64,000 nucleotides of DNA from Clostridium cuniculi (lineage in GTDB: Bacteria; Bacillota; Clostridia; Clostridiales; Clostridiaceae). This document shows, one piece after another, positions 43,533-52,293 of this stretch. How positions within the stretch are numbered: the first letter of the stretch is position 1; every line of letters starts with the position of its first letter. The position numbers and the translations under genes were made by a program. Location of the stretch: contig NZ_SMUS01000019.1 in NCBI RefSeq assembly GCF_004353185.1, positions 1 through 64,000 on the forward strand, in the 5' to 3' direction. Below the pieces are notes generated by a model. It had not been told where the DNA came from. It searched no databases and worked only from the letters and a program-made list of their open reading frames with translations.

Positions 43533-44816
43533 ATGAATATAAAATCCAAAGAATATTTTCCACCTAATTCAAATTCAATTTATATTTACAGAGGCTTTAA
43601 TAATAATTTAATTGACTTTAAAAGTTCAATAAATTATTTTAATAATAATTTAATTAACTTCAAAAGTTCAATAGATTATTTTAATAATAATAAAATTCAA
43701 GTTAGATTTGATAATGGTATAACTAATATCGTAAATATTTACGAATATACTGATAACGGTATTAAACTCTCCTTCCAAATGGGGAATACTTACCATCATC
43801 AGAATTTCTTAGATGAACCCAATAATATGGATGATTATTTAATAAAGGAGCCTATTGTCAAAGACAATATGTGGCTTTTATCTGATGGAAAAAAACGCTG
43901 TATAACTAATGTAGATATTAAAGTTAAAACTCAATTTAACTTATTTCCTTCGGCCATAGAAATTGTTACTATATCTAAGGATAACTCTGAATTCTCTGTA
44001 GATTACTACGTACTAGGTATAGGCCTTGTTAAAAGTATATATTATATTGAAAAAATGGGATTATCATATTGTGAACTTGAAGATATAATAGAAAATTCTC
44101 CGTACTCTAAAAATGTTAAAATATATTATCCTGATGAAAGTTTAAATACTATTTGGTATTCAAATAAAACTTTAAACTATAATACTAACGAAGATATAAT
44201 TTTAGGCTTTTCTAAATTATTTCAAACCCCTCCCACAGGATTACTTCCAATAATAAATCGTAATACAAAAATAAATAAAATATCTTATAATTATAAAAAT
44301 AATTTTGCTCATATAGATTTTCATGAAAGCATTATGAATACTCTAAAAGAAAATACACTTAAAGCAAAAGCTTTCTTTGATTGTATTTATAATACCTTAA
44401 AAAATTATTATAAAACTGAAAAAATATATATCACAATTAATAATCATCTTTTTACAGACTATTTTACCCCTATTACACCAACAAAGGATACTAATATTAT
44501 TGAATGGAGAGTACAAAACTGTAAATATCCTTTTACCTATGTAATAAAAGAAAATGATACACTAATTAATATATCTAATAAATTTGATATTAGTTATGAG
44601 AAAATTGCTAAGTTAAACAATATAAAAAATCCGAATAAGCTTTCTAAAAATCAAGTACTTCAACTTTACTCATCTGGTGTATATACAATAAAAGAAGGCG
44701 ACTCCTTAGAAAGTATTTCTGAAATGTTTAATTTAAGCATTAATAAAATAATGGAACTTAATAATATATCAGATTTAAATATTATTACAGCAGGTCAAAA
44801 AATTAAATTATGCTAA
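43533..44816 (+). CDS. GerMN domain protein with two LysM repeats
   Basis: A 427-residue protein. It begins with a region seen in clostridial GerMN proteins (MWLLSDGKKRCITNVDIKV, DYYVLGIGLVKSIYYIEKMG). A GerMN domain follows at about 195-310 (KIYYPDESLNTIWYSN, PTGLLPIINRNTKINKI, HIDFHESIM). Two LysM repeats close the protein at about 335-375 (YVIKENDTLINISNKFDISY) and 380-427 (YTIKEGDSLESISEMFNLSI). LysM binds peptidoglycan or spore cortex; GerMN occurs in sporulation and germination proteins. No signal peptide is visible, as in many spore-coat and cortex proteins delivered inside the mother cell. A loose sigma-K-like match (AC, 17 bases, CATATACTG) lies near 43480. A 42-bp tandem duplication sits near the start. 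Confidence 0.75.
   Translation: MNIKSKEYFPPNSNSIYIYRGFNNNLIDFKSSINYFNNNLINFKSSIDYFNNNKIQVRFDNGITNIVNIYEYTDNGIKLSFQMGNTYHHQNFLDEPNNMDDYLIKEPIVKDNMWLLSDGKKRCITNVDIKVKTQFNLFPSAIEIVTISKDNSEFSVDYYVLGIGLVKSIYYIEKMGLSYCELEDIIENSPYSKNVKIYYPDESLNTIWYSNKTLNYNTNEDIILGFSKLFQTPPTGLLPIINRNTKINKISYNYKNNFAHIDFHESIMNTLKENTLKAKAFFDCIYNTLKNYYKTEKIYITINNHLFTDYFTPITPTKDTNIIEWRVQNCKYPFTYVIKENDTLINISNKFDISYEKIAKLNNIKNPNKLSKNQVLQLYSSGVYTIKEGDSLESISEMFNLSINKIMELNNISDLNIITAGQKIKLC
43596..43690 (+). repeat. 42-bp tandem duplication in the GerMN/LysM gene
   Basis: TTTAATAATAATTTAATT starts at 43596 and again at 43638, and a third partial unit starts at 43680. The first two copies differ at only three bases and encode 14 residues each (FNNNLIDFKSSINY and FNNNLINFKSSIDY), so the frame is kept. 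Confidence 0.85.
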
Positions 44817-44820
44817 AAAA

Positions 44821-44846
44821 CAAGGTGGATTTTGCAATCCACCTTG
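44821..44846 (-). terminator. Terminator of the ABC exporter operon
   Basis: CAAGGTGGATT (44821-44831) pairs with AATCCACCTTG (44836-44846) around TTGC. TTTTTT follows on the minus strand only; it may also help stop the convergent LysM gene. Confidence 0.82.
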
Positions 44847-44895
44847 TCAAAGTTTCATTAATTATATTTAAGACACATTATTTTAATAATTAATC

Positions 44896-46746
44896 TTATG
44901 CTTCCGCTCCTTCAAATTGGCTATTATAAAGATTTGCATAGAATCCATTCTTAGCTAATAACTCTTCATGGTTTCCTTGTTCAACTATATCTCCATCTTT
45001 CATAACAAGAATAAGATCTGCATCTCTAATAGTAGATAGTCTATGTGCAATTATAAAGCTTGTTCTTCCATGCATCAAATTATCCATAGCCTTTTGAATT
45101 AATACTTCAGTTCTTGTATCAACTGAACTTGTAGCTTCATCAAGTATTAATATCTTAGGATCTGCTAATATTGCACGAGCAATAGTTAATAATTGTTTTT
45201 GCCCTTGTGATACATTACTTGCTTCTTCATTAAGCTCCATATCATAACCATGAGGTAATGTTTTTATAAAGCTATGAACATGAGCTGCTTTAGCGGCTTG
45301 TTTAACTTCTTCATCTGTAGCATCTAATCTACCATAACGTAAATTTTCCATTATAGTTCCATTAAATAACCACGTATCTTGAAGAACCATACCAAACATT
45401 TTTCTTAAATCATTTCTTCTAAAATCCTTAATATTATGACCATCAATTAAAATGGCCCCATCATTAACATCATAGAATCTCATAAGAAGCTTAACCATCG
45501 TTGTCTTACCAGCACCAGTTGGTCCTACTATGGCAACTCTTTGTCCTGGTTTTACATGAGCTGTAAAATCATTAATAATAGTTCTTTCTGGATTATATCC
45601 AAAATGAACATTCTCAAATTCAACCTTTCCTTCTATCTTCTCAGTGCTTACTGGATTTTCAACATCTAAACATTCTTCTTCTTCATCTAAGAATTCAAAT
45701 ACTCTTTCAGCAGCTGCTGCAGTTGATTGAAGTACATTTGCTATTTGTGCAGTTTGAGCAATTGGTTGCATAAATGATCTAATATATTGAACGAAAGATA
45801 AAATATCTCCAACCTCAATAACTTTTTTAATAGTTAACCATCCACCAAGTATTGATACTATTACATATCCTAAGTTACCTACAAAAGTCATTATAGGCAT
45901 CATCATACCTGATAAAAATTGTGATTTCCATGCACTATTATAAAGTGTATCATTAAGTTCATTAAATTTATTAATTTCTCTTTCTTCTGCATTAAAGGCC
46001 TTCATTACATTATGACCAGAATACACCTCTTCAACTTGACCGTTAACATATCCTAAGTATTCTTGTTGAGTCTTAAAATATTTTTGAGATTTTTTAACAA
46101 CAAAAGCAATTAATCCTGCTGATACTGGAATTACAATTAATGAAGCTAATGTCATTATCCAATTTATTGAAAACATCATAATAAGTACACCAATAAGTGT
46201 AGTTGCTGCTGTTAACATTTGTGATAAACTTTGATTTAAAGTTTGGCTTACAGTGTCAACATCATTTGTTACTCTTGATAATACTTCACCATGAGTCTTA
46301 GTATCAAAATACTTAAGGGGCATTCTATTAATCTTTTCTGATATTTCTTTTCTCATATTATAAGATACCTTTTGAGCAACACCTGACATTACCCATCCTT
46401 GTACTAATGAGAAAATTACACTAATTAAATATAGCCCTACTAAAAATAAAAGTATTTCTCCTATACGAGTAAAATTAATTCCTTCTGCATTAGTAGTTGT
46501 AACCTTTTTTACTAATCCATTAAATATTTCTGTAGTTGCTTCTCCTAATATCTTTGGTCCTACAATTGAAAATGCAGCAGAACCAATAGCAAATATTATA
46601 ACTATTATTATTGATAAGCTATAAGGCTTTAAATATTTCACAAGAGTTTTCATAGTCTTTTTGAAATCTTTAGCCTTTTCGCCACCTCTTCCCATTCCGC
46701 CCATTGGACCTCTACCCATTGGGCCCCTCATTTTATCTTTACTCAT
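44896..46746 (-). CDS. ABC exporter half-transporter, second subunit
   Basis: A 616-residue fused membrane/ATPase protein of the multidrug/peptide exporter family. After a Gly/Met/Arg-rich start (GPMGRGPMGGMGRGG) come six membrane helices (about 38-340), then the nucleotide-binding domain: Walker A GPTGAGKTT, Q loop VLQDTWLF, signature NVSQGQKQ, Walker B ILILDEATSSVD, H-loop IIAHR. The signature is SQGQ rather than the canonical SGGQ; with a normal Glu after Walker B this fits a heterodimer. It overlaps the end of the 747-residue partner by 8 bases. Export of drugs, peptides or lipids cannot be told apart. The divergent marR gene suggests a drug or small-molecule inducer. Confidence 0.9.
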   Translation of the reverse strand: MSKDKMRGPMGRGPMGGMGRGGEKAKDFKKTMKTLVKYLKPYSLSIIIVIIFAIGSAAFSIVGPKILGEATTEIFNGLVKKVTTTNAEGINFTRIGEILLFLVGLYLISVIFSLVQGWVMSGVAQKVSYNMRKEISEKINRMPLKYFDTKTHGEVLSRVTNDVDTVSQTLNQSLSQMLTAATTLIGVLIMMFSINWIMTLASLIVIPVSAGLIAFVVKKSQKYFKTQQEYLGYVNGQVEEVYSGHNVMKAFNAEEREINKFNELNDTLYNSAWKSQFLSGMMMPIMTFVGNLGYVIVSILGGWLTIKKVIEVGDILSFVQYIRSFMQPIAQTAQIANVLQSTAAAAERVFEFLDEEEECLDVENPVSTEKIEGKVEFENVHFGYNPERTIINDFTAHVKPGQRVAIVGPTGAGKTTMVKLLMRFYDVNDGAILIDGHNIKDFRRNDLRKMFGMVLQDTWLFNGTIMENLRYGRLDATDEEVKQAAKAAHVHSFIKTLPHGYDMELNEEASNVSQGQKQLLTIARAILADPKILILDEATSSVDTRTEVLIQKAMDNLMHGRTSFIIAHRLSTIRDADLILVMKDGDIVEQGNHEELLAKNGFYANLYNSQFEGAEA

Positions 46747-48982
46747 TTGAAAGCTCCTCCTTTGAAAGTTGTGATAGAGCTATTTGTTGATAAACTTCAC
46801 AGTTTTCCATAAGCTCTTTATGAGTTCCTTTACCAACAACCTTACCTTCATCAAGAACTATAATTTGATTTGCATTCATTATAGTGCTTATTCTTTGAGC
46901 AACAATTAAAAGCGTACTTTCTTTTAATTCAGTGTTTATTGCTTTTCTAAGTTTAGCATCAGTCTTAAAGTCTAATGCAGAGAAACTATCATCAAATATA
47001 AATACTTCTGGCTTTTTAGCTATAGCACGAGCAATTGCTAATCTTTGTTTTTGTCCACCAGAAACATTTGTACCACCTTGAGCAATCTCTGTATTAAAGC
47101 CCTCTTCTTTGCTATTTATAAATTCCATTGCTTGGGCAATTTCAGAGGCTTTTATCATATCTTCATCAGTTATATGATCTCCACCATACTTTAAGTTACT
47201 TTCAATTGTACCTGAGAATAAAAGTCCCTTTTGAGGAATAAATCCTATTTTTTCTCTTAAATCATATTGAGATACACTCTTTATATTTACACCATCAATT
47301 AATATTTCACCTTCTGTTGTATCATAGAAACGAGGTATTAAATTAATTAATGTAGATTTACCACTACCTGTACTACCAATAAATGCAGTAGTTTCTCCTG
47401 GGAATGCTTTAAAGCTAACATTACTTATTACATCTTCATCAGCTCCAGGATATCTAAATGAAACATTTTTAAATTCAATAGTTCCTTTTTCATCATTATT
47501 AAACATTTGTAGTTTTTCTGAATCTTTAATTGCTACATCAACATTTAACACTTCAGATACACGTTGAGCAGAAACCATGGCTCTTGGTAATATAACTGAA
47601 ACCATTGATATCATTAAGAATGCCATAATTATTTGCATAGTATATTGCATAAATGCCATCATTGTTCCAACTTGCATAATACCTTCATCAATTCTATGAG
47701 ATCCAACCCATACAATTAGTAATGTTATTACATTCATAATAAACATCATTAATGGCATCATTACTGTCATAACTCTATTAACAAAAAGATTTGTTCTTGT
47801 TAAATTTTTATTAGCAACTTCAAATTTTTCTTCTTCATACTTTTGAGTACTAAATGCACGAATAACAAGCATACCAGTTAAACTTTCTCTTGTAACAAGA
47901 TTTAATCTATCAACAAGTTTTTGTACACTTTTGAATTTCGGCATAGCAAAACTGAATAATACAATTACTAAAAGTAATATTGATATTAAAGCAACTGCTA
48001 TTACCCATCCCATTGATGCTCCAGTATTAATAACTTTAATAACTCCCCCAATACCTAAAATTGGTGCATAGAACACAATTCTTAATCCCATTACAACAAG
48101 CATAATTATTTGTTGTATATCATTTGTTGTTCTTGTAATAAGTGATGCTGTTGAAAACTCATCAAATTCTGCATTTGAGAATCCAACAACTTTGTTGAAT
48201 ACATCTTTTCTTAAATTTCTACCTAATGCAGCTGCAACTCTTGCCGCAATAAAGCTTACAATAACTGTAGCTGCCATACTAATTAAAGCTATACCTACCA
48301 TTTTTATTCCAGCTATAATTACATAGTTAGATTGAAGCTTATCAGTATTAATTCCAATATCTTTATACTGTTCTTTTACATAACTAGTAGCAGCTTGAGT
48401 TATCATACTTTCTGGCATATCTGATAATTTTTCATCTACATTTGATAACATGCTATCTATTTGCTCTTGAGGCATCATACTTAGCATTTCAAATGGATTC
48501 ATAGTAGATAAATCCATACCTTGTGGAGCCATACCATCAATACCTGGAACTCCATTTAACCCTTGCGATTCTAACATTGAAACAATAAGCATTGGCTTTC
48601 CAAATATATCATTTAACTTGTCTATTTTTTCTTCTTCTTTAGTATTTAACTTATAAATACTTTCATTTTCTAATTCTGGATAGTCCTTTACATACTTATT
48701 ATACTCATCTGTAGTAAGGTTATCTTTATCCAACAAAGTATAATTATCATCTACAACATTTTTTTCATCATCATTCATAAAAATAAATAGCTTTTCCATT
48801 TCTGATGATTTAATAACTTTAGGAACAGCATTTTCTACTCCACCTTGTTGTATTCCAACATTAACTATATTAGACATATAGTCTGGTAACGATAAATCAC
48901 ATATAGCTTGAACAAATAAAAGTGCTATTGCAAGTATCATTGAACCAACAAAAGGCTTTAGGTGTTTTAATAAATTAAGCAT
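46739..48982 (-). CDS. ABC exporter half-transporter, first subunit with large outer loop
   Basis: A 747-residue fused membrane/ATPase protein. Helix 1 (about 14-30) is followed by an unusually long extracytoplasmic region of about 190 residues, rich in Asp, Glu, Met and Asn (NPFEMLSMMPQEQIDSMLSN), before helix 2 at about 225; usual exporters have 10-40 residues there. The ATPase domain has Walker A GSTGSGKST, signature NVSGGQKQR, and FIFDDSFSALD, in which the catalytic Glu after Walker B is replaced by Asp. This marks the degenerate site of a heterodimeric exporter. It is transcribed first in the operon, from the region with two MarR-type palindromes. Confidence 0.88.
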   Translation of the reverse strand: MLNLLKHLKPFVGSMILAIALLFVQAICDLSLPDYMSNIVNVGIQQGGVENAVPKVIKSSEMEKLFIFMNDDEKNVVDDNYTLLDKDNLTTDEYNKYVKDYPELENESIYKLNTKEEEKIDKLNDIFGKPMLIVSMLESQGLNGVPGIDGMAPQGMDLSTMNPFEMLSMMPQEQIDSMLSNVDEKLSDMPESMITQAATSYVKEQYKDIGINTDKLQSNYVIIAGIKMVGIALISMAATVIVSFIAARVAAALGRNLRKDVFNKVVGFSNAEFDEFSTASLITRTTNDIQQIIMLVVMGLRIVFYAPILGIGGVIKVINTGASMGWVIAVALISILLLVIVLFSFAMPKFKSVQKLVDRLNLVTRESLTGMLVIRAFSTQKYEEEKFEVANKNLTRTNLFVNRVMTVMMPLMMFIMNVITLLIVWVGSHRIDEGIMQVGTMMAFMQYTMQIIMAFLMISMVSVILPRAMVSAQRVSEVLNVDVAIKDSEKLQMFNNDEKGTIEFKNVSFRYPGADEDVISNVSFKAFPGETTAFIGSTGSGKSTLINLIPRFYDTTEGEILIDGVNIKSVSQYDLREKIGFIPQKGLLFSGTIESNLKYGGDHITDEDMIKASEIAQAMEFINSKEEGFNTEIAQGGTNVSGGQKQRLAIARAIAKKPEVFIFDDSFSALDFKTDAKLRKAINTELKESTLLIVAQRISTIMNANQIIVLDEGKVVGKGTHKELMENCEVYQQIALSQLSKEELSNE

Positions 48983-49028
48983 AAGCTCTCCTCTCCTTGT
49001 TTAAATTTAATAAATTTCTATTTTTATA

Positions 49029-49050
49029 ATAATTATATTTTCATAACTAT
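49029..49050. promoter_or_regulatory. MarR-type operator, copy 1
   Basis: ATAATTATA-TTTT-CATAACTAT is a 9-4-9 inverted repeat with two mismatches, 47 bases before the exporter start. It matches the perfect copy at 49082-49103. Confidence 0.55.
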
Positions 49051-49081
49051 TTTCTGTCAATACAAATTGTTATTTTTTATA

Positions 49082-49103
49082 ATAGTTATATTTTTATAAC
49101 TAT
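49082..49103. promoter_or_regulatory. MarR-type operator, copy 2
   Basis: ATAGTTATA-TTTT-TATAACTAT is a perfect 9-4-9 palindrome that ends 4 bases before the -35 of marR. Together with copy 1, 53 bases away, it would let one MarR dimer per site control both directions. Confidence 0.65.
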
Positions 49104-49106
49104 ATA

Positions 49107-49135
49107 TTGTAAACTATTTTTTTATCGATTATAAT
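49107..49135 (+). promoter_or_regulatory. Promoter of marR
   Basis: TTGTAA (49107-49112), 17 bases, TATAAT (49130-49135), followed by AAGGAGG and the ATG at 49165. Confidence 0.7.
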
Positions 49136-49164
49136 ATTATCAATAGTATTGTAAGGAGGCTGAC

Positions 49165-49605
49165 ATGACTACTTTAAATTTAAATGATATATCAGATAAT
49201 TTATATCTATTATTATTTTCTCTCAATAAACATATTTTTAATCCTAATGCTCTTGCAAAAAAATTTAATATTCCCCATTCACATATAAAAGTATTATTTT
49301 ATTTAGTTCACAATGGCCCAATATCTATTTCTAAAATGGCTAAAGATCTTTATGTATCTAAACCTAATATGACTCCTGTAATCGATAAATTAGTAGAAGA
49401 TGGCCTTGTTACTAGAGATTATAATCCTACTGATAGAAGAGTTATATTAATACAAGCCACACCTAAAGCTTTAGAAGTTTTAAAAGAAGGTAAAGAATAC
49501 ATTAAAGAAGTAATAAGAGAAAAAATTTCTCCTTTAAGTGATGAAGATATAAGTAATTTATCTTCTTCTTTAGATACATTACTAAATGTAATAAATAAAT
49601 TTTAG
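49165..49605 (+). CDS. MarR-family repressor
   Basis: A 146-residue winged-helix regulator. The central HTH is clear (ISISKMAKDLYVSKPNMTPV), followed by the wing DRRVILIQATPKALEVL and C-terminal dimerisation helices. No reactive cysteine is present, so it would respond to a ligand rather than to oxidants. The gene is divergent from the two-subunit ABC exporter, and two near-identical palindromes lie in the 180 bases between them. Repression of the exporter and of itself, relieved by an exported compound, is the expected circuit. Confidence 0.88.
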   Translation: MTTLNLNDISDNLYLLLFSLNKHIFNPNALAKKFNIPHSHIKVLFYLVHNGPISISKMAKDLYVSKPNMTPVIDKLVEDGLVTRDYNPTDRRVILIQATPKALEVLKEGKEYIKEVIREKISPLSDEDISNLSSSLDTLLNVINKF

Positions 49606-49653
49606 AATTACTTTTATACTATATTTATAAATAAAAGAAATTGTTCTAAAAAT

Positions 49654-49690
49654 AAAAGCTCGCTTTGACTATTCATCAAAGTGAGCTTTT
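49654..49690. terminator. Bidirectional terminator
   Basis: AAAAGCTCGCTTTGA (49654-49668) pairs with TCAAAGTGAGCTTTT (49676-49690), 15 pairs with one G-U or mismatch. It lies between the convergent marR and purine permease genes. Confidence 0.85.
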
Positions 49691-49703
49691 ATAAAATTTC
49701 ATT

Positions 49704-51011
49704 TTATATAAATACGAACTTTAATACAAACACTATTCCAACTGCTACCGTACCCCAACTGATTTCTTTCCATTTACCAGTAAATAATTTTAATAGTATA
49801 TATGATACAACACCAAATACTATACCATCTGAAATTGAATATGAAAATGGCATCATTATTATTGTTAAGAATGCTGGAATTGCTTCTGTATAATCTTCTA
49901 AATTTAATTCTTTTATATTTTCAATCATAAATAATCCAACAATAACTAAAACTGAAGCTGTTACTGCTGAAGTAATTACTCCAAATATAGGTGATAAGAA
50001 TAATGCTAAAAAGAACATAAATGCTGTAGACACTGCTGTTAATCCAGTTCTTCCACCTTCTGCTACACCTGAAGCACTTTCAACAAAAGTACTAACTGTG
50101 CTTGTTCCAAGACATGCTCCTACTGTTGTTCCTACTGCATCTGCTAAAAGAGCCTTTTTAATATTGGGAACTCTTCCATCTTTATCTAACATATTTGCTT
50201 TAGTTGCAACACCTACTAAAGTTCCTATAGTATCAAACATATCCATAAATAATAATGTAAATAATACTATTACCATATCCCAAGAGAAAATATTATTCCA
50301 TTCAAATTGCATAAATGTTGAACTAATTGATGGTGGCATACTAAATATTTTATTCGGAAGATCTATCACTCCCATTGGTATACCTATTACTGCTGTTATT
50401 ATCATTCCTAAGAATAATGCACCTTTAACTTTTCTTGCAACTAATATACCTGTAATTACTATCCCTATAATTGCTAAAAGCCCTGCTCCGGATGTAATAT
50501 TTCCTAAAGCAACTATTGTTCCACCATCAGCTGGATGAACAACTATTCCAGCGCCTTCAAGTCCAAGTAATGCTATAAATAATCCTATTCCAACAGAAAT
50601 AGCTTTTTTAATATTTACTGGAATTGAATCAACAATAGCTTCTCTTACATTAAATACTGTCAATAATACGAATATTAATCCTTCTAATAAAACCGCAGTT
50701 AATGCAAATTGATAGGAATATCCCATAGATAATACTACAGTATACGCAAAGAATGCATTTAATCCCATACCTGGTGCTTGAGCAAAAGGTAATTTAGCAT
50801 ATAATCCCATTATTAATGTTGCAATTATTGCTGATACTGCTGTTGCCGTAAATACAGCTCCTGAATCCATCCCTGCCGCTGATAAAATTGAAGGATTGAC
50901 TATTAATATATATGCCATAGTCATAAATGTAGTAATACCAGCTATAAATTCTGTTTTAACAATTGTGTTGTTTTCTTTAAGCTTAAAGAAATTATCTAAA
51001 AAATTATTCAT
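49704..51011 (-). CDS. NCS2-family purine permease
   Basis: A 435-residue transporter with about 13 membrane helices, of the AzgA/PbuG branch of nucleobase-cation symporters. Signature stretches are TEFIAGITTFMTMAYILIVN, APGMGLNAFFAYTV, LLFMDMFDTIGTLVGVATKA and GTSTVSTFVESASGVAEGGR. This branch imports hypoxanthine, guanine or adenine with H+. The length is normal. The promoter region carries a pair of PurBox-like sequences, consistent with PurR control. It is a single gene closed by the bidirectional terminator at 49654-49690. Confidence 0.9.
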   Translation of the reverse strand: MNNFLDNFFKLKENNTIVKTEFIAGITTFMTMAYILIVNPSILSAAGMDSGAVFTATAVSAIIATLIMGLYAKLPFAQAPGMGLNAFFAYTVVLSMGYSYQFALTAVLLEGLIFVLLTVFNVREAIVDSIPVNIKKAISVGIGLFIALLGLEGAGIVVHPADGGTIVALGNITSGAGLLAIIGIVITGILVARKVKGALFLGMIITAVIGIPMGVIDLPNKIFSMPPSISSTFMQFEWNNIFSWDMVIVLFTLLFMDMFDTIGTLVGVATKANMLDKDGRVPNIKKALLADAVGTTVGACLGTSTVSTFVESASGVAEGGRTGLTAVSTAFMFFLALFLSPIFGVITSAVTASVLVIVGLFMIENIKELNLEDYTEAIPAFLTIIMMPFSYSISDGIVFGVVSYILLKLFTGKWKEISWGTVAVGIVFVLKFVFI

Positions 51012-51047
51012 TAATATAATCTCCTTTTTATCTTTTGTTACTTAAAT

Positions 51048-51075
51048 TTACTCTTTCCCCAATGGGAGAACGAGT
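51048..51075 (-). promoter_or_regulatory. Hairpin in the purine permease leader
   Basis: On the minus strand CTCGTTCTCCC pairs imperfectly with GGGGAAAGAG around ATT, about 40 bases before the ATG. There is no U tract and no purine-riboswitch core. It may affect RNA stability or translation. Confidence 0.35.
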
Positions 51076-51085
51076 TTACTTTTAT

Positions 51086-51113
51086 ATAATAACAGAAATT
51101 TTTAAAATGCCAA
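51086..51113 (-). promoter_or_regulatory. Promoter of the purine permease
   Basis: On the minus strand TTGGCA (51108-51113), a 16-base spacer and TATTAT (51086-51091), about 75 bases before the start codon. Confidence 0.5.
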
Positions 51114-51117
51114 TACC

Positions 51118-51159
51118 TTTTACGAACATTTTTTTATTTTTTTATATATTTGTTCACAT
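51118..51159. promoter_or_regulatory. PurBox-like inverted pair
   Basis: TTTACGAACATT (about 51119-51130) and, inverted, ATTTGTTCAC (51148-51157) are separated by 17 bases. PurR of Gram-positives binds two inverted PurBoxes (core CCGAAC-WWT) 16-17 bases apart. The CGAACATT half is good and the other half is weak. The location directly upstream of the -35 of a purine permease supports it. Confidence 0.4.
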
Positions 51160-51280
51160 TTAATAACTTTTTTATACATTTTTATATTTTGTTGTCGATA
51201 TATATAATATTCGCTGGAAATAAAAAAAAATTTTTTAATTTACTTTTTTCATAAAAGTAGTATAATGTTTATTATAATTG

Positions 51281-51297
51281 CAAATTATTATCATTTG
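51281..51297. promoter_or_regulatory. Fur-family (Zur-type) operator
   Basis: CAAATTATTATCATTTG is a 17-base, nearly perfect inverted repeat (8-1-8, one mismatched pair). It lies 15 bases after TATAAT (51261-51266) and just before the ribosome binding site of the zinc-type operon. The half ATTATCATTT resembles Fur/Zur half-sites. The operon's own Fur-family protein is the likely binder. Confidence 0.55.
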
Positions 51298-51315
51298 ACT
51301 TTAGGAGGACAAGTT

Positions 51316-52293
51316 ATGAAATTCAAATTGCCAAAACTACTAACACTACTTATTACAACATCATTCTTATTTATAGGTTGTAATAATACTGTGGATTCAA
51401 ATAAAACTACTGATGATGATACTTTAAATATAGTAACTTCTTTTTATCCACTATATATATCAACAATTAACATTACAAAAGATATTCCAAATGTAACTGT
51501 TACAAACATGACTAAATCACAAACTGGATGTCTTCATGATTATCAACTTACACCTCAAGATTTAAAAACACTAGAAAATGCTGATATTCTAGTTGTAAAC
51601 GGTGCTGGAATGGAATCTTTCTTAGATGATATAATTTCACAATACCCTAATCTTGAAATAGTTGATGCAACTAAAGGTTTATCTCTTTTAGAAGATGATA
51701 CACATAGCCATGATGACCACGATCATGATCACGACACTGAAGATGAACATTCTGAAGATGATGATCACGACCATGAATATAATGCTCATGTATGGGTTAG
51801 TGTGACAGGTAACATAGAAGAAGTTAAAAATATTTCTTCTCAACTTGAAAATTTAAATCCTGAGAACAAAGAAGCTTACGAATCAAACACTAACACTTAT
51901 GTTTCTAAATTGGAAGACTTAAAAAATGAAATGCATGAAGAATTAGATAACTTACCAAATAGAGATATAATTACATTCCATGAAGCATTTCCTTACTTTG
52001 CTGAAGAATTTAATTTAAACATAGCTGGTGTTATTGAAATAGAACCTGATTCTGAACCATCAGCAAAAGAAATTGAAGAGATAATTAATACTGTAAAAGA
52101 AAAAAATATCAGAGCTTTATTTACTGAACCTCAATACTCTTCTAAGGTTGCAGAAACTATCGCTGCTGAAACTGGTGCTACAGTTTATGAATTAGATCCT
52201 ATAGTAACAGGAGACTCTAATCCTGATGCTTATGATGATTATATAAATAAAATGAAAAAAAATCTTGATGTATTAAAAGAGGCGTTAAAATGA
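51316..52293 (+). CDS. Metal-binding lipoprotein of a Zn2+ ABC transporter
   Basis: A 325-residue cluster A-I solute-binding protein, tethered outside the membrane. The signal peptide ends in the lipobox FIGC at about residues 20-23. Metal ligands are His in CLHDYQLTPQD, His in AHVWVS, His in FHEAFPYFA and the acidic ligand in ELDPI near the C terminus. Between residues 120 and 150 lies a His/Asp-rich loop (DDHDHDHDTEDEHSEDDDHD), the mark of zinc rather than manganese carriers. The ATG at 51316 follows AGGAGGAC; an in-frame ATG at 51265 overlaps the promoter and is rejected. It is the first gene of a four-gene operon. Confidence 0.92.
   Translation: MKFKLPKLLTLLITTSFLFIGCNNTVDSNKTTDDDTLNIVTSFYPLYISTINITKDIPNVTVTNMTKSQTGCLHDYQLTPQDLKTLENADILVVNGAGMESFLDDIISQYPNLEIVDATKGLSLLEDDTHSHDDHDHDHDTEDEHSEDDDHDHEYNAHVWVSVTGNIEEVKNISSQLENLNPENKEAYESNTNTYVSKLEDLKNEMHEELDNLPNRDIITFHEAFPYFAEEFNLNIAGVIEIEPDSEPSAKEIEEIINTVKEKNIRALFTEPQYSSKVAETIAAETGATVYELDPIVTGDSNPDAYDDYINKMKKNLDVLKEALK

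Noticed and set aside
50098-50538. Plus-strand frame of 146 codons inside the purine permease gene
   Set aside because: Antisense shadow of conserved permease helices without translation signals.
51012-51264. Purine riboswitch before the NCS2 permease
   Set aside because: The conserved three-way-junction core was not found; only a simple hairpin and PurBox-like sites are present.
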